A DNA stretch of 50,848 nt from Pelargonium nanum (GCA_036897485.1 JAYMTF010000131.1:1-50848); one strand, 5' to 3'. Positions 23,595-36,900 are shown, counted from the stretch's first letter. Notes: generated by a model from the letters alone, not told the origin. Translations and numbers: made by a program.

Positions 23595-24555
23595 TCAAAA
23601 AGGCTAATTTTATCTTTTTCTTCTTTTACTCATTTTTATATTTAGTTGTTTTTTTTTTTTTTTTGTACTTTTCGTTATTATTTTAAAAATAAATAAAAAA
23701 AGAGTTGAAGGTATATCATATATGTTTTGTTTTATAATCATTTTATTCTAAGATTTTTACTATGTTAATCTTTGTGCATAGATTCAAAAGTTTATTGCTA
23801 TTTGAGGGGCAAAATATGTATATTTTGGTTTAATTCATAACAGTTTGACATATAATTTCTTGATCACGCCATATATTATACAAGAAAATTTGTTCACGAA
23901 CATATTTTAATGTTTGATAAAAATTATTTTAAACAATTTTAATGTTTATCACATATTTTTTTTTTTTGACCAGAAAAAAAAAATATGTTTATCACATATT
24001 TTTATATTTATATTTTTGCACTTAAATTTTACAAATTTATTATATATAGAGAAACAAGTGTATGTTAGTCAAAGATTCTTTTTCTATTTAAAACCTTGGT
24101 CTTTTCATTTATCACACAAAAACCAGTGCATTCATATATCTATGTTCTATGATGCATAGTATAGCCATTTAGGATGCAATTAATCCCATTTTTTGTGTGT
24201 TTGTCTAAGATTTTTGCCCCCATAAACCCTTTGAAATCTTTACTTGTCCTAACTATAGTAAGGAAAATTAAAATTAGTGAATTGACATGCATAAACTCTT
24301 TCCTATTTTATATTGTATTCATAACAAAATATGAATTTGTGCTAGGTTATTTATACATAGTTATAGAGTAATGATTATACGTAATAGGAAAACATACTTA
24401 TAATGAGTCGTCTATGAGATATTATCCCTCATTATAATTTATTGGATACATCGGAATGCAAATATATATTAGTGAAATTTAATAATAAAAAGTTATATTT
24501 CGATTGATTTGACTTAACGAAATTAAAAATAAATAATAAAAAATTTGTTTTATAT

Positions 24556-24790
24556 TATCTTCGTCTTAGAATAAGTGTCATATTTTATTTTCATTTTTAT
24601 CATACAATAAATGTATTGTTTTCTACCTAGAAACTTAATTGTACATGAATTAACAATAGTGTCCCTATAATAAGTTAGTTAATAATTAGTATCATTTAAA
24701 TTTGTTACAATACATGTACGTGAAGATAAAAAAATGGATTTCAACGCAAACTAACTTTTCTATAATTTTTTCTCAAAATTCGAAGTAGAA
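24556..24790. repeat. Degenerate MITE-like segment
   Basis: TCGTCTTAGAATAAGTGTC, ATAATAAGTTAGTTA and a later TTTGTTACAATACATG block resemble the interior of the better preserved Stowaway-like element at 36186-36419, which has ATAATAAGTTAGTTAGAACC and TTTGTCACAACACATG. The termini are worn, so borders are approximate. Confidence 0.4.
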
Positions 24791-25259
24791 TAGTTATACT
24801 ACTATATATATTTGTATGTATATTGAGGCAAAAAATATGTGTCTATATATGTGAGTTATCTTTTTATCAAAACATGTGTGGATTATATGAATGCAAAAAG
24901 TAAATGCTAATTTTACATATTTGTGACATCAAATTATCATTTTGTAGGTGTAATTAAATGGACATTATGTGTTTGTTGAATTTGTCTTGTCCTTTTTTTT
25001 TGGGGGGTGTGAATTTCATTTGTCCTAATTACAAGAAAGACAATTGTTTTGGGTATATCACGTGCATAATGTGCATGAGACAATAATATTATACTAACTC
25101 TGAATAATTTCCTGATAAAATGCAAAAAGTGTGTTAGTATACTAATTATTATTTGTGGTTACATGTAAATGTTTGTGTGTATCAATGATGCATCTTTGAG
25201 GCAAGTGAAAAGTAAATGACTGGTCTCAAATTGCCAAAATCATTTAGGGTTGGTTTATC

Positions 25260-25560
25260 GCTGAAAAATATTGTGCATGTGTCGTGTTCATGTCGTGTTG
25301 AAAATTGATTGTAAGAGAAACTATTAACCACAAACAAAACATTTTTTTTTATAAGCAAGAGTATCAACCGAGACTCGAACATAATTAACATGTTTAATAA
25401 GCGTGTTGAATGACCGAACATGACACGACATGTTTAACACGATAACTATAATATTCGTGTTGACACGACACGATTGACATAAAAACGACTCAATACTATC
25501 TACACAATAGAACTAACACGTTTGATATATGACAATATGTAACATGCTTGTCGTGACTAA
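25260..25560. repeat. Dispersed ACACGACACG-rich repeat, copy 1
   Basis: Short blocks such as GTGTCGTGTTC, GACACGACATGTTTAACACG and GTTGACACGACACGATTGAC recur, in the same order, at 34540-34745. This is a dispersed plant repeat, possibly part of a DNA transposon. The family is not identified. A non-matching stretch near 25330-25375 may be a nested insertion. Confidence 0.6.
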
Positions 25561-26504
25561 TTTTCAGATGGTTGTGAACTTTTTTGGTCAAGTGGTTTCT
25601 TGAGACTTTCGTGATGCTTGTCTTGGCTTTGGACAAGCTCGATTGGGGTACTCGGAGCGATGCCTCTTTTCTATTCCCAGAGGCGCACGCGACGATTTGC
25701 TTAGGCTTCCATGTTTCAAAAACATGATTGTAGTGCTATAGCGATGTATCCTTTTGCTTAGGTTATTCTCGTGTGACGTGGGCTCCTCATACACGTATCA
25801 GCTTCTCGTTGACCGAACTTGTTTACAAAAAAATTGAGTAACATCCATGAAGGAATTGCTTCCGCTTAAAACTATTTATTAACAAACTAAATTGACAATC
25901 CATTCATAATATATTATTTATAATAAAAAAAATTATCTAAGTCATAATCTTTTTAGCTAAAATTAAGCCAAATATAATAAAAACATGACACATGTTTATT
26001 ATCACTCATACACACTCTCATGCTTACAGGGACAAGCGCTTCATTGGATTTAAGAGCGTCTACTTATCGGTTTAAGTTTAATTGATGTCTCACTCCGTCA
26101 TATTCAATATGTTAATGATACATCATTATTTCATTATAGCAACCCATAGTGAACCAAATTTCTCTCAACTTAAACCTTTTCGTCCCATTTTGTTTTTGTT
26201 TTCATTTTTTTTATGTAAGGAGGTGATGATTATAGAAACACCAAACTTTAAAATGAAAAGACCAAACTTAGTGCTTAAGCTTATTAGATAAGTACTAATT
26301 ATCCTTAGCACACCAAAACAAATGATGGTCACATTTGATTAATTTAGTACATGCTCTTACACCACCCAAGGTTCTCTGAATTTATACACAGAGTATTTTG
26401 TCGTCATCCTCGCCGAAAGCATATAATATACACACATTTGATTACTTATCCATATAAACATATCATGCGTTTCAAATATAATGACATTTGATAATTTTGG
26501 ACAT

Positions 26505-26690
26505 GCGGTTAATGCGCTTTGTATTTTTTTTGAGGTTTCAGGTTCGAGCATCATTGCCGACGGTATGGAATAGGATTTACGAGTTTAAGGGGAAAACTAA
26601 CAACTAACTCGAGTGACGTCCCTACTTGAGGGTGAGAAACACTGGCCTTTGTAGTTCTGCTGTTCCGTCGCTTATAAAAAAAAAGTTACT
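26505..26690 (+). mobile_element. Possible SINE remnant
   Basis: A worn A-box-like GGTTAATGCGC and a B-box-like GGTTCGAGCAT lie ~35 bp apart, and the segment ends in an A-run near 26677. I could not find clear target-site duplications, so this is tentative. Confidence 0.4.
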
Positions 26691-27857
26691 ATCATACACT
26701 CATAGCATGCCCCAAATAAATTAAGTAAGCAGAGGTTTGAGTCACATGATCCAACTGATTTTTTAGTTATGTTTTGTTCATGTATATTGACTCATGCATG
26801 CTTGTTTTTATTTTTTTTAACACCATGCATGCTTGTTAATTTTAAGTACATCATGCAAAATTAAAAAAAAAAAAAAAAAAGACCCCAAAGTTACGTTCAC
26901 CACTTATTCTATGCACCTATATATATGGTTACAAAATGCAATCATTCCAACAAGCTAAGTGAAAATTATATTGAAATCAAATGTCACAATTCAAAAAATA
27001 TAATCAATAGTAAGACGTTAGAGTCAAAATTTAACAGTCAAACGACATAAAATGAATAATTATTGCTTTCTTTATTGGCGGTGAGAGCTCAATAATATAT
27101 TCGTGCATAAAAAAATAGGGGGTCAATCTTAAAAAAGAATTTGGTTATAATTCGCATGAATTATTAATATTATATATATGATTATAAATTAGTTAAAATC
27201 ATTTGAATTTGTTTCTTTGAATACACACACGGACCTATAAAATAAATTAATTTATCCATGCCAAAATAAGTTTTACATTCTTTTCGTAAAAAAAAAGTGT
27301 TACATTCTTGCTCCAATTGAGTGAATTGTTTTGTTTTTAAGAAATTAATTATGTATTAATTATTTATAATAAATTAGTTAATATCTATTATATATATTAA
27401 CTAATGAATGAACAAGTTACGAAGCTATGTGTATGTCTAAATTATGGTTGATTTTCTCGCAAGTAACCTGTTGGCGCCAACGGTCAACAAGTTTAAACTA
27501 GTGCTTCGGATCCGAACCTAACATTTTAGCATAACAGGCTTTGATGATTTAAAAGCCAAATGGGGCCCATGTCAACATGCTGGATATATTAGTTAAGGCC
27601 GTAAGGCTACCGGCCCAAGCCCAACTTTATGGGCCTGTGGGGCCTACCAGCTTTTGCTAAAGACTTTCCCAATGAATATTTTTGGATGGAAATAAAAAAT
27701 GTACATAAAGCTTTTAAAGGATAAGACTCAATTAAACGAACGAGAAGACGTGTCACCATACAAAATAATACTCATATTCATCTCTTTAAATTTGTGACCG
27801 CGAAACGTCTCCGATTCATATTATGTATGTCATGGCTAACACTCCCTGTTCTTATAT

Positions 27858-27880
27858 ATATATATATATAAATTGTATAA
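27858..27880. repeat. TA dinucleotide microsatellite
   Basis: About ten consecutive TA units lie in intergenic DNA. Confidence 0.8.
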
Positions 27881-30115
27881 TAGTATATATAATTTTATTT
27901 TATTTTTAGAAGTGGTAATTTCGAGTTTGCATATGTTAGAGTTGTAAAATCTAACTCTAAACCCAAATCGAAAAGACTTCGGCTTCGTGCCAAATTGGGT
28001 TCAATTTCATTTTTGATGTAAAATGTGCGGTTTCATGCGTGTTTGTTCAATCCGATCCGATCCGATCCAAAATTTTATCAAGATTAACCAAATCTTGCAC
28101 AAAAATTGGTCGGATCAAATTAGATTAAAGTTAGATAGGGTTTTAGATTCAGGTCCAAATTGTGTGCTCTATTCTTGTTCCCTATTTATTTTTTGTAAAG
28201 ATCATAATTGCGTTAAAAAAAAAACCGATTTGACTCGTTCTTACCAATACAACCCGATAAATTCAATCCAAAATTCGTATTGTCACATCAACGCTAAACG
28301 CTCCTTCCTTTGTCCGCAACGAAAAATAGTGAAACTTAGGCAAATGTTACACATATTTGGCACTTTTCTAGGTTTAGGATAAAACAAAACCTTGCTACAC
28401 GACAAAGAAGAGAACATATGGTGATTAGTGAAGAATATATATGTAGGTCCAAATGAAAGCTGTTCAAAGAATGAGAAGAGCACCATTATCACCAGTGCCC
28501 TTTGTGGACTTTGCTAACTAGGATGGTCCCAAGTTTTGAGGACTCTATGCATATGATATGGTTCCCATGATCACCCCACAAATCATTAAAGCCTTGTATA
28601 CACATTATATATGAGGGTCAAAGATTTGAGGTCAGGGAAACAAAGATGAGTTGTTGCATGAGAACAAGGTCATCACTGTCCACATGTTATAATGTTGTTG
28701 TATTAAAAATATTATAAGTCTGGAGTTTCAGACTTTTTGGACGGAACTCAAAGCTTCAGTCATAACTCGTTGGTTATTGGAGATTGCATAAATATAGCAT
28801 ATTGTTAGCGAAAAATTTGAGCGTGCGCTCAAGAATTTGCCTTGGGCGTGAAAACGAGCATCTACTCTAAAGTTCCGAAACACACATTAATAGGAAAGAC
28901 TTTAGAGATAATTCTAGAGAGAAAAAGTCTTAATGCAAATTATTCACCCCTTTCTCTTAGCAAATTAAGCTTGTCACGTGTATCGTCGTATAGTTGGTTA
29001 TTGGTGACTTGAAGTTTGCATTCAAGTTCTTTTGGTGCTTGAATTCTAACCTCTTAAGCACATCGTTTTCGAGTGTCGGGCGACCTTAATAAAAAAGCAA
29101 TAAATGCCAAAATTGAAAGAAACTTCATGTCCTAAACATATTTAAAACCTTGTTAAGTGAAATTAAAGACAACTTTCTTACTATCCTAAGGTTATACAAA
29201 TTTATTGGTAATTTGAGAACTAAGCCTTATACATTTTACATGGTATAACGAGTTGTCATATCTTTGAGTCTTGTCACATACATACGTGAAGATCGTTGTC
29301 CATTTATATAGATTAACAACTTACATAATCGATGCTACCTAAAAAAGCACAAATTAATTTACAATTTTGAGATTACGTGCATGTTTCGCAGAGAGTACCA
29401 CGAGATGGTTTTATAAAATTAAATCGAATTAAGGCGTTTTGGAGATTTTGTGCAATGAAGTTAGGCGAGCTATATATATATACACAAGTTACAAGTATAC
29501 AAACCGTATCTTAAAATTAATTATTAAAGAAAAACGCATTAATTATAAAAATTGAAAACAAAATAACAACGAAAACGTTTTCTGGAAAAGCAAATCTCAG
29601 TGTCCCCAGCAGTTGCTTGCTTCCTCTTCTCAGGTACAGCTTCTTATTCTTCCTGTTCATTGTACAGAAATGCACGCATGCATTGCTGTAAATTTTATAA
29701 TTATATAGTACATGAAAATATAAAAATCAACATTTTTTTTGTTTATAGATTCTCAGATTTTATTTTATTTTGTACAGATTTTGTTCTGATAAACTGTTGT
29801 TTTATTTTGTAAATGCAAAGCTGATCTGTTTCCGTTCATGCATATCGGTGGGAGGAAATAATTGGGAATTTTATTTATTTTGTTATATATTCTAATTTTA
29901 GCATTTCCCGTAACTTCTGTTCATTTCCGTATTTGGATATGAGCCTGACCCAGAAAAAAACAAAGGAAAGTATCTTTGGATTTATGGGGTTTTGATTTTT
30001 TGTTTTTATTTCAACATTGGTTGATGAAATTGAAGAGCTTTGTTGATTTGTATTGTTCTGGAAATTTGGGTTTTTGTTAACTGGGTTTTGGGCTCCTTTG
30101 GGTGTGCAAGAGCAG

Positions 30116-33100
30116 ATGGGGAGGGGAGGCAAGGTTGGTTGCAAGGGCAATTTTGCGAGACGGGTTTGGTCAAAAGACGAGGGTTCTGATGATTCTGATG
30201 AGGACTATGTTGTTTCGGATGGGAAAGATGTGGTGTCTGATGATTCGGAGGACTATGGTTCTTTTTTAGATGGGTGTGCATCGGAAGAAGAGGGTTTGGG
30301 GAATTATTTGGATGAGGACGAGTTTGTGGAGGATGAGGATATGGTGGTTAAAGAGGTGAAGAAGGTAGCTAGACCAAAATCACGGAAGAGGAGAACTAGT
30401 GGGAAGGCGGTGTCCCGAAAGAGGAAAAAGGCATTAAATGATGAAGAGGAGGAAGAGGAAGACGACGAGGATTATGATATGGATGATGACGATGAGGAGG
30501 ATGATGAATTTACAATGGATGAAGATGACTGTGTTGACGAGGAGGAAGAATTTAGGATAACGAGGAAAACACATAATAAGAAGGTAGGGAAAAAGGGTGT
30601 GCAGAGAAAGGGTCCGGTTAGTTGTCAAAAGAGGCGGAAAAAATCTAGCTCTAGGGTTACGAAGAAGAAGGGTAGGAGACCGGGATTGAGGAGGAAAGCC
30701 AAATCTGAGAATGATGACGGATGTACTTCTATAGAAAAGAAGCCAGTCCTGAGAGAAAAGAGTCGGAAAAATCCAGGTCGGAGCAGAAGAAGATATTTTG
30801 TGCAATCAGATTCTGATTTGTTGGATTCTGGGTCATCCGATTTTGAGTACACCATCTCTGAGGAAGAGAGGGAACAGATAAGAGAAGCCAGAGAGTTGTG
30901 TAGAGACAAAAGTGTTAATTTGAGGAGCTCAACTTCGTTGATAAAAATTGAGGAGGATAGTTTTCTGGGTCAGCTGAAATGGCCTCCACGAAGAAAGGGC
31001 AAGGAGAAGGTTGAGGAAGTTCGGTATGAAGTAGGGAAGCAGATTTGTGGGATTTGTTTGACAGAAGAAGATAAAAGAAGAGTGCGAGGAACGCTTAGCT
31101 GTTGCAGTCATTATTTTTGTTTCACTTGCATCATGGCATGGTCCAAAGTGGAAACTCGTTGCCCTTTGTGCAAACAGAGGTTTCATTCAATTAGTAAACC
31201 TGCAAGGTTGAACACAGGGATCGATTTGAGAACAGTGGTTATAGAGGTTCCTGAACGTGATCAGGTGTGTGTGTCGCTTTTCTCATATGCTTGTTGGATT
31301 AGTTTTCGTTGATTCTTTTTATTGTTTAATAGTAGTTCATTTCTTATTCGGAATGTGGTTGCTAATCAATATAGGTCTATCAACCATCAGAGGAAGAAAT
31401 TAGAGGTTATTTGGATCCTTATGAGAATGTGTTTTGCATAGAATGCCACCAAGGTGGGGACGATGCCCTAATGTTACTATGTGATCATTGTGATTCACCT
31501 GCACACACTTATTGTGTTGGTCTCGGGTGGGAAGTACCAGAAGGGAACTGGTATTGTGAAGGCTGTAGACCTATTGCTCTTGGATCCTCAACTTCTCAAG
31601 CTCAAGTTTATTTACCAGACCAAAGAATGACAAACAACTTGTCTAATAGACCATCACCTGTCGCGAGTTTTAGGGAAGATATAGACCTTAACTCGCTGCC
31701 TTCACCTCACGCAACATCTGTCGCTGGATTTGAGTTTCTTTCTCCTCCAAGACATTCTGTTGGGGGTGGTCGAGTGGCTTCTCCAGCTACTGGGGCTGGA
31801 GCACCAACTTTATCGGGGAGACGCTGGTTACACCGTCAGATTTTCAATAGGATGGGTATCATGTCTGCTAGAAGTGATGGGATTTCAGCAGTCAATTTAA
31901 GCCGAGATTCTTTAAGCTCTCAGATCAATCTGGGTTGTGAAACGGCATTTCATCCCACAAGGACACAAGATATGGGGCCGCCCAGTTGTACTATTCTGGA
32001 TGAGAGGCTACCATATAATCCTTCCCCCACGGCTCAAAATCGAGATATTTTCTCTTTAAGATCAAACTATTCGAGGGGGCAAGAAATTCAGAATTCAGAT
32101 GCTACAGTTACTGATAGGAGCATCAATGGAACATTATGGGATGGTTTTGGAGGGATAAATTCTTTTCCAGCTTTTGAGCAACTGTATCATTGCAGCAGCA
32201 GACGAAGCATTGGGTCTGATGATGGGGTGTCTCCCTCGGCAACCAGAGAAGATGGCTATCTCCACAAAGAAAAGGAGCAAGTGCATTCAATGGTTAAAAG
32301 CCACTTGCAGAGCTTGCCCAGAGGCATTGGATTAGGTATTTACGGTTTCTTATATTATTTTCATGAACTCCATAGTTGTCAAACATTTTAATTGCAGAAG
32401 CCTTGTAGAGCTTTAGATATCGATTGGATTAGAATTTTTGTTCAAGAAAGGGAATCAAGAACGAGAACGAGATTTCGGTACTAAAGTCACACTCATGACC
32501 ATAAAGTCTTAATACAAACACGTTGTCTTAGTGTCTTAGGTTTATTTCAAGGATGTGAAACCCTCTTCCCAAGTCCTGGTCTAGTACCCCCTCCGTCCCA
32601 AAATAATTGTCAACTTTCTGTTTTAGTTGATTAGTTATGCATGAATTACCAACAATATCGTTATGATAGTTAGAACCTGATTTTGTTACAACAAGAGCAC
32701 ATAGGTATAACGGGAAAACTTGACTCTAACATATTCATCCTTAATCTTCACAAAACATGGAAAGTGGACAATTATTTTGTGACGGAGGGAGTAGATGATA
32801 CATTAAATGGGAACAACGGTCATCTGATTGCAGAAGTTCACAATTCGTGCTGGTATTGTCATAAACGAGCAGAAGACACAAATATGATTTGTATGAATAT
32901 GTTAGAGTCATAGCAATGGAACTTGAATCTTTTGCCAACACTATTGGAAATGCTGACATTCATATTTTGATGTGATGCAGACCACACTACAATGGAAGAA
33001 GTTGCGCGAAGGTCGACACACACCATTTTAGCAGCTTGTGGGCTTGAACAGACAATGAGTGAGGTTTGTTTAGAGCCCCAATCATTCATTTGTCCACACA

Positions 33101-33228
33101 CTGAAATAGTGGCAGCTGCTCAGACTAGTCTAATGAAAGGTTGTTGCTCATCTTGTTTTGGTTCTTTTGTTAGGGAGGTTGTGAATGCAAAACTGCCACA
33201 ATGGTTAGTTGGGAGTACTAGGGTTTAG
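30116..33228 (+). CDS. RING and PHD finger protein (probable nuclear E3 ligase or chromatin reader)
   Basis: Three coding exons, 30116-31264, 31375-32335 and 32981-33228, give 785 residues. The N-terminus (1-~165) is strongly acidic, followed by basic clusters (RKRKK, KKKGRRPGLRRKAK) that should drive nuclear import. A C3HC4-type RING covers 311-352 (CGIC, then SHYFCFTC, then CPLC). A PHD finger covers 404-447 (CIEC, CDHCDSPAHTYC, W-YCEGC). The C-terminal exon carries a conserved block (RRSTHTILAACGLE, then LMKGCCSSCF). I chose the Met at 30116 because the plant family starts MGRGGK. An in-frame Met at 30053 would add 21 residues, but GAGCAG just before 30116 may be a leader-intron acceptor. 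RING domains usually bind E2 enzymes and PHD fingers bind histone H3 tails; neither activity is proven here. Confidence 0.9.
32587..32791. mobile_element. Stowaway MITE in intron 2 of the RING/PHD gene
   Basis: The 205-bp element has ~32-bp terminal inverted repeats. The left end reads CCCCCTCCGTCCCAAAATAA and the right end, read inward, CTCCCTCCGTCACAAAATAA, both continuing into TTGTC.ACTTTC. TA duplications flank it (32585-32586 and 32792-32793). These are the hallmarks of Stowaway elements. Confidence 0.92.
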
Positions 33229-33996
33229 GGATTGTGCATCTCTTCTCTGTACACCCATTTTTTGTTAGGGTTTAGACAAATTTGTGGTTCACTTGTTTAC
33301 AACACTTCACATGAAAAAGGTTATAATTCTTTATTCAAATTTTACTTTGCTATATTTATTGTTTACCAGCACAGGGCAAAAAGAAATACTCCCATAACTT
33401 ACTATTTTTCAAAACAAAAAAGATATGTTTGTAGTGTGTATTTGGTTAAGCAATACCTAGAGGTTAAAAAAAGTTCTAAAATGTTGGATTTTTGGTAAGT
33501 TAAGAAGTGAAAAGTGATATTAAATTATGAAAGATCAAGTTGAACAGTGTATAATAATATATTAAATAAATGTAATGAAAAAACAGATTTAAGCTATTTA
33601 ACGTATCTATCTTGGTGAATTTGTGAATGTGGAGCTCAATTTGGATTTCAATATAACAGTCAAACCTGGATTTGTATTAAACTTGGCTGTGACTTATAAG
33701 AAACTTGCTAATGATGTAACCAATTCAAAGAGACAGCAATTCACCAGGAGTTTCACTTCTTCTTTTTTTTAATAATTAAATTATATAACCTGAAATATAT
33801 ATATAGAAATCTGTTCAGGCTTCTTCTTCTAAACAGCCAAAAGTTCACATGCAATGTAAATTACACTCATTCCTACTTCTTCACCTTATTCCACTCTGTC
33901 ATTCATACATTGGAATATTCACTACAAACAAACTGCAGCACGGCTTGTCTTGGCTCGTCTTTAAGACTCTCGGTTCATTCCATTATCGTGTCCTCT
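33229..33996. other. Convergent region between RING/PHD and Di19 3' ends
   Basis: This region holds the 3' untranslated parts of both genes and AT-rich spacer. No other gene is supported. Confidence 0.45.
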
Positions 33997-36900
33997 TCAT
34001 AAATTATCGTCTAGAATGGTGGATAACAACAGCCCTTGGGCAAACTCACACCTTTTTGCCTTCTCTTGCTGGTCCTTAATTGACATTGGACCCGTCTTGG
34101 CATTTCTGTCACCAAAGAGAAAGATATCAAGCATTTGAATAACAAAATTACTACCTATGCAGAGAGTGTCTAATGGTGGAGCGATAAGTCAGTCATGATA
34201 AACGCATTTGTAATGGATATGATACCAAGGCAATGAAGCAGCAAAAAGAATGATAATTGTGTCATTATTCCTTGTTTAGGTTCCAAAAGGTTCATAAATC
34301 CATTCAGAAGTAGGCTACCACATCAATCAAATTATACTCCCCAAAAGTTGTGCAATACATCTTGAACAAGGATATCAACCATTATTCATGAGGTGACTTG
34401 ATATCTATCCTTTGGGGACCAAATTGATCAACTTTACAACCCGTCAGGCAGTTTTCCGTGGATGGGCATATTACACTACAAACTTGTGCCACTGTGAATG
34501 TTAATGTGCTCAACATGCATCATGATTAGAGCTGGCGATTCGTGTGTACGTGTCGTGTTCGTATCATACTGAAGGTTGACCGTGTGTTGCACAACCCAAC
34601 ACGAACACGACATGTTTGGTAATCGTGTTGAACTAACACAAACACGACACGTTTAACACGGTAACTAAATGGGCCCTGTTGACATGACACGATTGACACG
34701 AACACGACCCGACATGTTTGACACGAAACTATCCAACATGTTTGGCACGTTCCTCAGATTAATTTACAATTACACCCTTAAGTCTATAACAGAACTCGCT
34801 ATCATCCACAAAGGCATGAAAAACTATAAAGAGGATGAAGTAGGTGGAGAAGGAAAGAAAAATATACACGATTATGCAACAGTGACGTACCTAAGTGATA
34901 CATTCTCATCTGAACTTTTCTTCACTGAGCTTATTTCAGCTGAAAAGTGAGGCTGACTGCTGATGAAATCATCAGCCATAGGCAGTATAAATGATGACAA
35001 TAGTGGATCAGGAGCTGCATTGGATGAAGAAATTATACAGGAAGACCCCCCAAAAAGAGATTGTAAGTTTCCTTCTCGAAGTTCTTTCCTTAATAAAGAA
35101 AGCGTTGAATGAGATCCACCTTTGCGTGATTTCCTCTTACGCTGCATGTAAGTAATAGTTAAGGAATTCAAAGACTTTAGCCAACTCAACATCATACTTT
35201 CAAATATAAATGGTGTCAAACTATTGTAAGCAAAGCCTACCCCCTAAAAAAGCTGACAAATAAACTGGCTGACTTGCACAAGACTCAAGGTTTCATAGAC
35301 TTGTTCAGGAGAGGTTTAATTGAAAAGGAGGAGAAGGTCTAAGTTCACACAGAAGTGTTGAATTGGATGTCAATAAATACATTTCAAAGTTATCAGTTAC
35401 CACAGGTTCAGCAGAAAATATTCACAGAAGCTACAGATTAACAGCAAGAGTAAAAGGAATGGACAACACTCAACAGAAACACAAATGAAGTTGAACAAAG
35501 ATGCAAATTATTCATTGATGATCACCATGAAACAATTTAATCTGGAGCAAATGGAAATGGCAAGTGGAACACCTAACCCCAGTAACTTGCACTCAGGTGC
35601 CCACATTGATCTTTTAATAAAGGAAATAGCACTTGTAACAATTAATAGATAAAGGAAAAAGGATATCTTGAAAATATTCCCATGTTGAAGGGTTATGTGT
35701 GCAACCATATCAACCCCCACCCTCATAGCACAAACTGGACATACCTGCAAAACATAAAAGTCCCCACCATGGGGGAAGTCAAAGATCAGTAAGCATCCCT
35801 CAATACAAAGGAAGAAATTGTCTTGTCTACTATATATACAAAAACAAATTTTCATATAAAAGCGCAAATATTATTCAATGTAAACCAACATAAATCATGA
35901 AAACTTGATTTACTTCTATGCAATGACAACATCACCAGAGTACACATCACCTCTACACACCCCAATCAAACTGTCTAAGACACGTCATTATCTGAAAGTC
36001 AGTCATGCATTCAATTATCCAGAGGCAGAACCATTAAAAACTTGAACACCATGGAAGAAAAAGGTAAAGGTAAAGTAAGGAAAATATGACCAAATACTAT
36101 TGTCTGAAGACACTCCAACAAGTAGGTAACTGGGAAAATTTAAAAGTTGACAAGTAAACTCAGCTGATACCAGACATATTTAGTACTCTATTCATCCCAA
36201 AATGGGTCTCGTTTGTCTAACATTTTTGTCTCAAAATGAGTCTCAGGAAGTTACTTATGCATAAAATATCAATAAACATTCTTATAATAAGTTAGTTAGA
36301 ACCCATTGAGTTTGTCACAACACATGCACAATAGGAAATGTCCAACGCTGACAAACTTTTCCTTAGTTCTTCCCTAAAAGGAATACAAGAAACTCATTCA
36401 GGGAATAGGGAGGAGGGAGTAATCAGAAATTAGTAAGATAAATATAACTTTCATCTCATGCAGCATCCACTAGACAACAAAGAGAAGAAAATCATGACCC
36501 TTCAAGTAGTATTCAAATACCCAAGATCTTGCAAACAATTAACCATAAAAGGAACACCCAAACTTCTTAAACAGTCCTATCCATGTATCTTACAAATGGA
36601 AGCTTGACATCAAAAGACTTTAGGGAAGTAAATACCCCATTCTTTGCCTCCACAGGATGCTCTTCGTCAATGTGGCAGCACAATCCAACAATATCAAAAT
36701 ACTCTGAACAGAATGGGCACGGAAACTCCTCCCTTATATCATCATCCACATCAATTTCCTCAAACCCCATAAACATATCTGCAGCCACATAACCTCATAT
36801 CAATAAACGCAATTAATAACTGATCCTGTAGAAATACTAAGCTTTCTTATTTATTGCAAAGGAAACAAAGCAAAAGTGAACATTAAATTCTTGTATTCAC

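Larger units (their letters stand above)
23600..29600. other. Six-kilobase AT-rich intergenic region with repeat debris
   Basis: No gene is supported. It holds poly-A/T tracts (23650, 26860), a TA microsatellite (27858-27880), a degenerate MITE-like segment (24556-24790), an ACACGACACG-type repeat (25260-25560), a SINE-like fragment (26505-26690) and a short (CCGAT)n run (28049-28070). Open frames here are short and without motifs. Confidence 0.6.

Noticed and set aside
23942-24003. Direct repeat TGTTTATCACATATTTT flanking a 26-bp A/T-rich insert
   Set aside because: It looks like a target duplication, but the enclosed sequence is too short and too simple to be an identifiable element.
25588-25794. 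Less AT-rich block with a 68-residue ORF in the large intergenic region
   Set aside because: There is no recognisable protein motif on either strand and no splice context. It is probably unclassified repeat debris.
28023-28382. 119-residue plus-strand ORF with a (CCGAT)n run
   Set aside because: The composition is that of translated AT-rich repeat DNA. No start context, splice pattern or family motif supports a gene.
30053-30115. In-frame upstream Met for the RING/PHD protein
   Set aside because: The extra 21 residues are hydrophobic and unlike the family's MGRGGK start, and GAGCAG before 30116 suggests that this stretch is leader intron.
35508-35867. 119-residue minus-strand ORF in the Di19 region
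   Set aside because: It is Di19 exon 3 extended into flanking introns. The true exon is 35667-35744, bounded by a GT-AG acceptor and the AT-AC donor.
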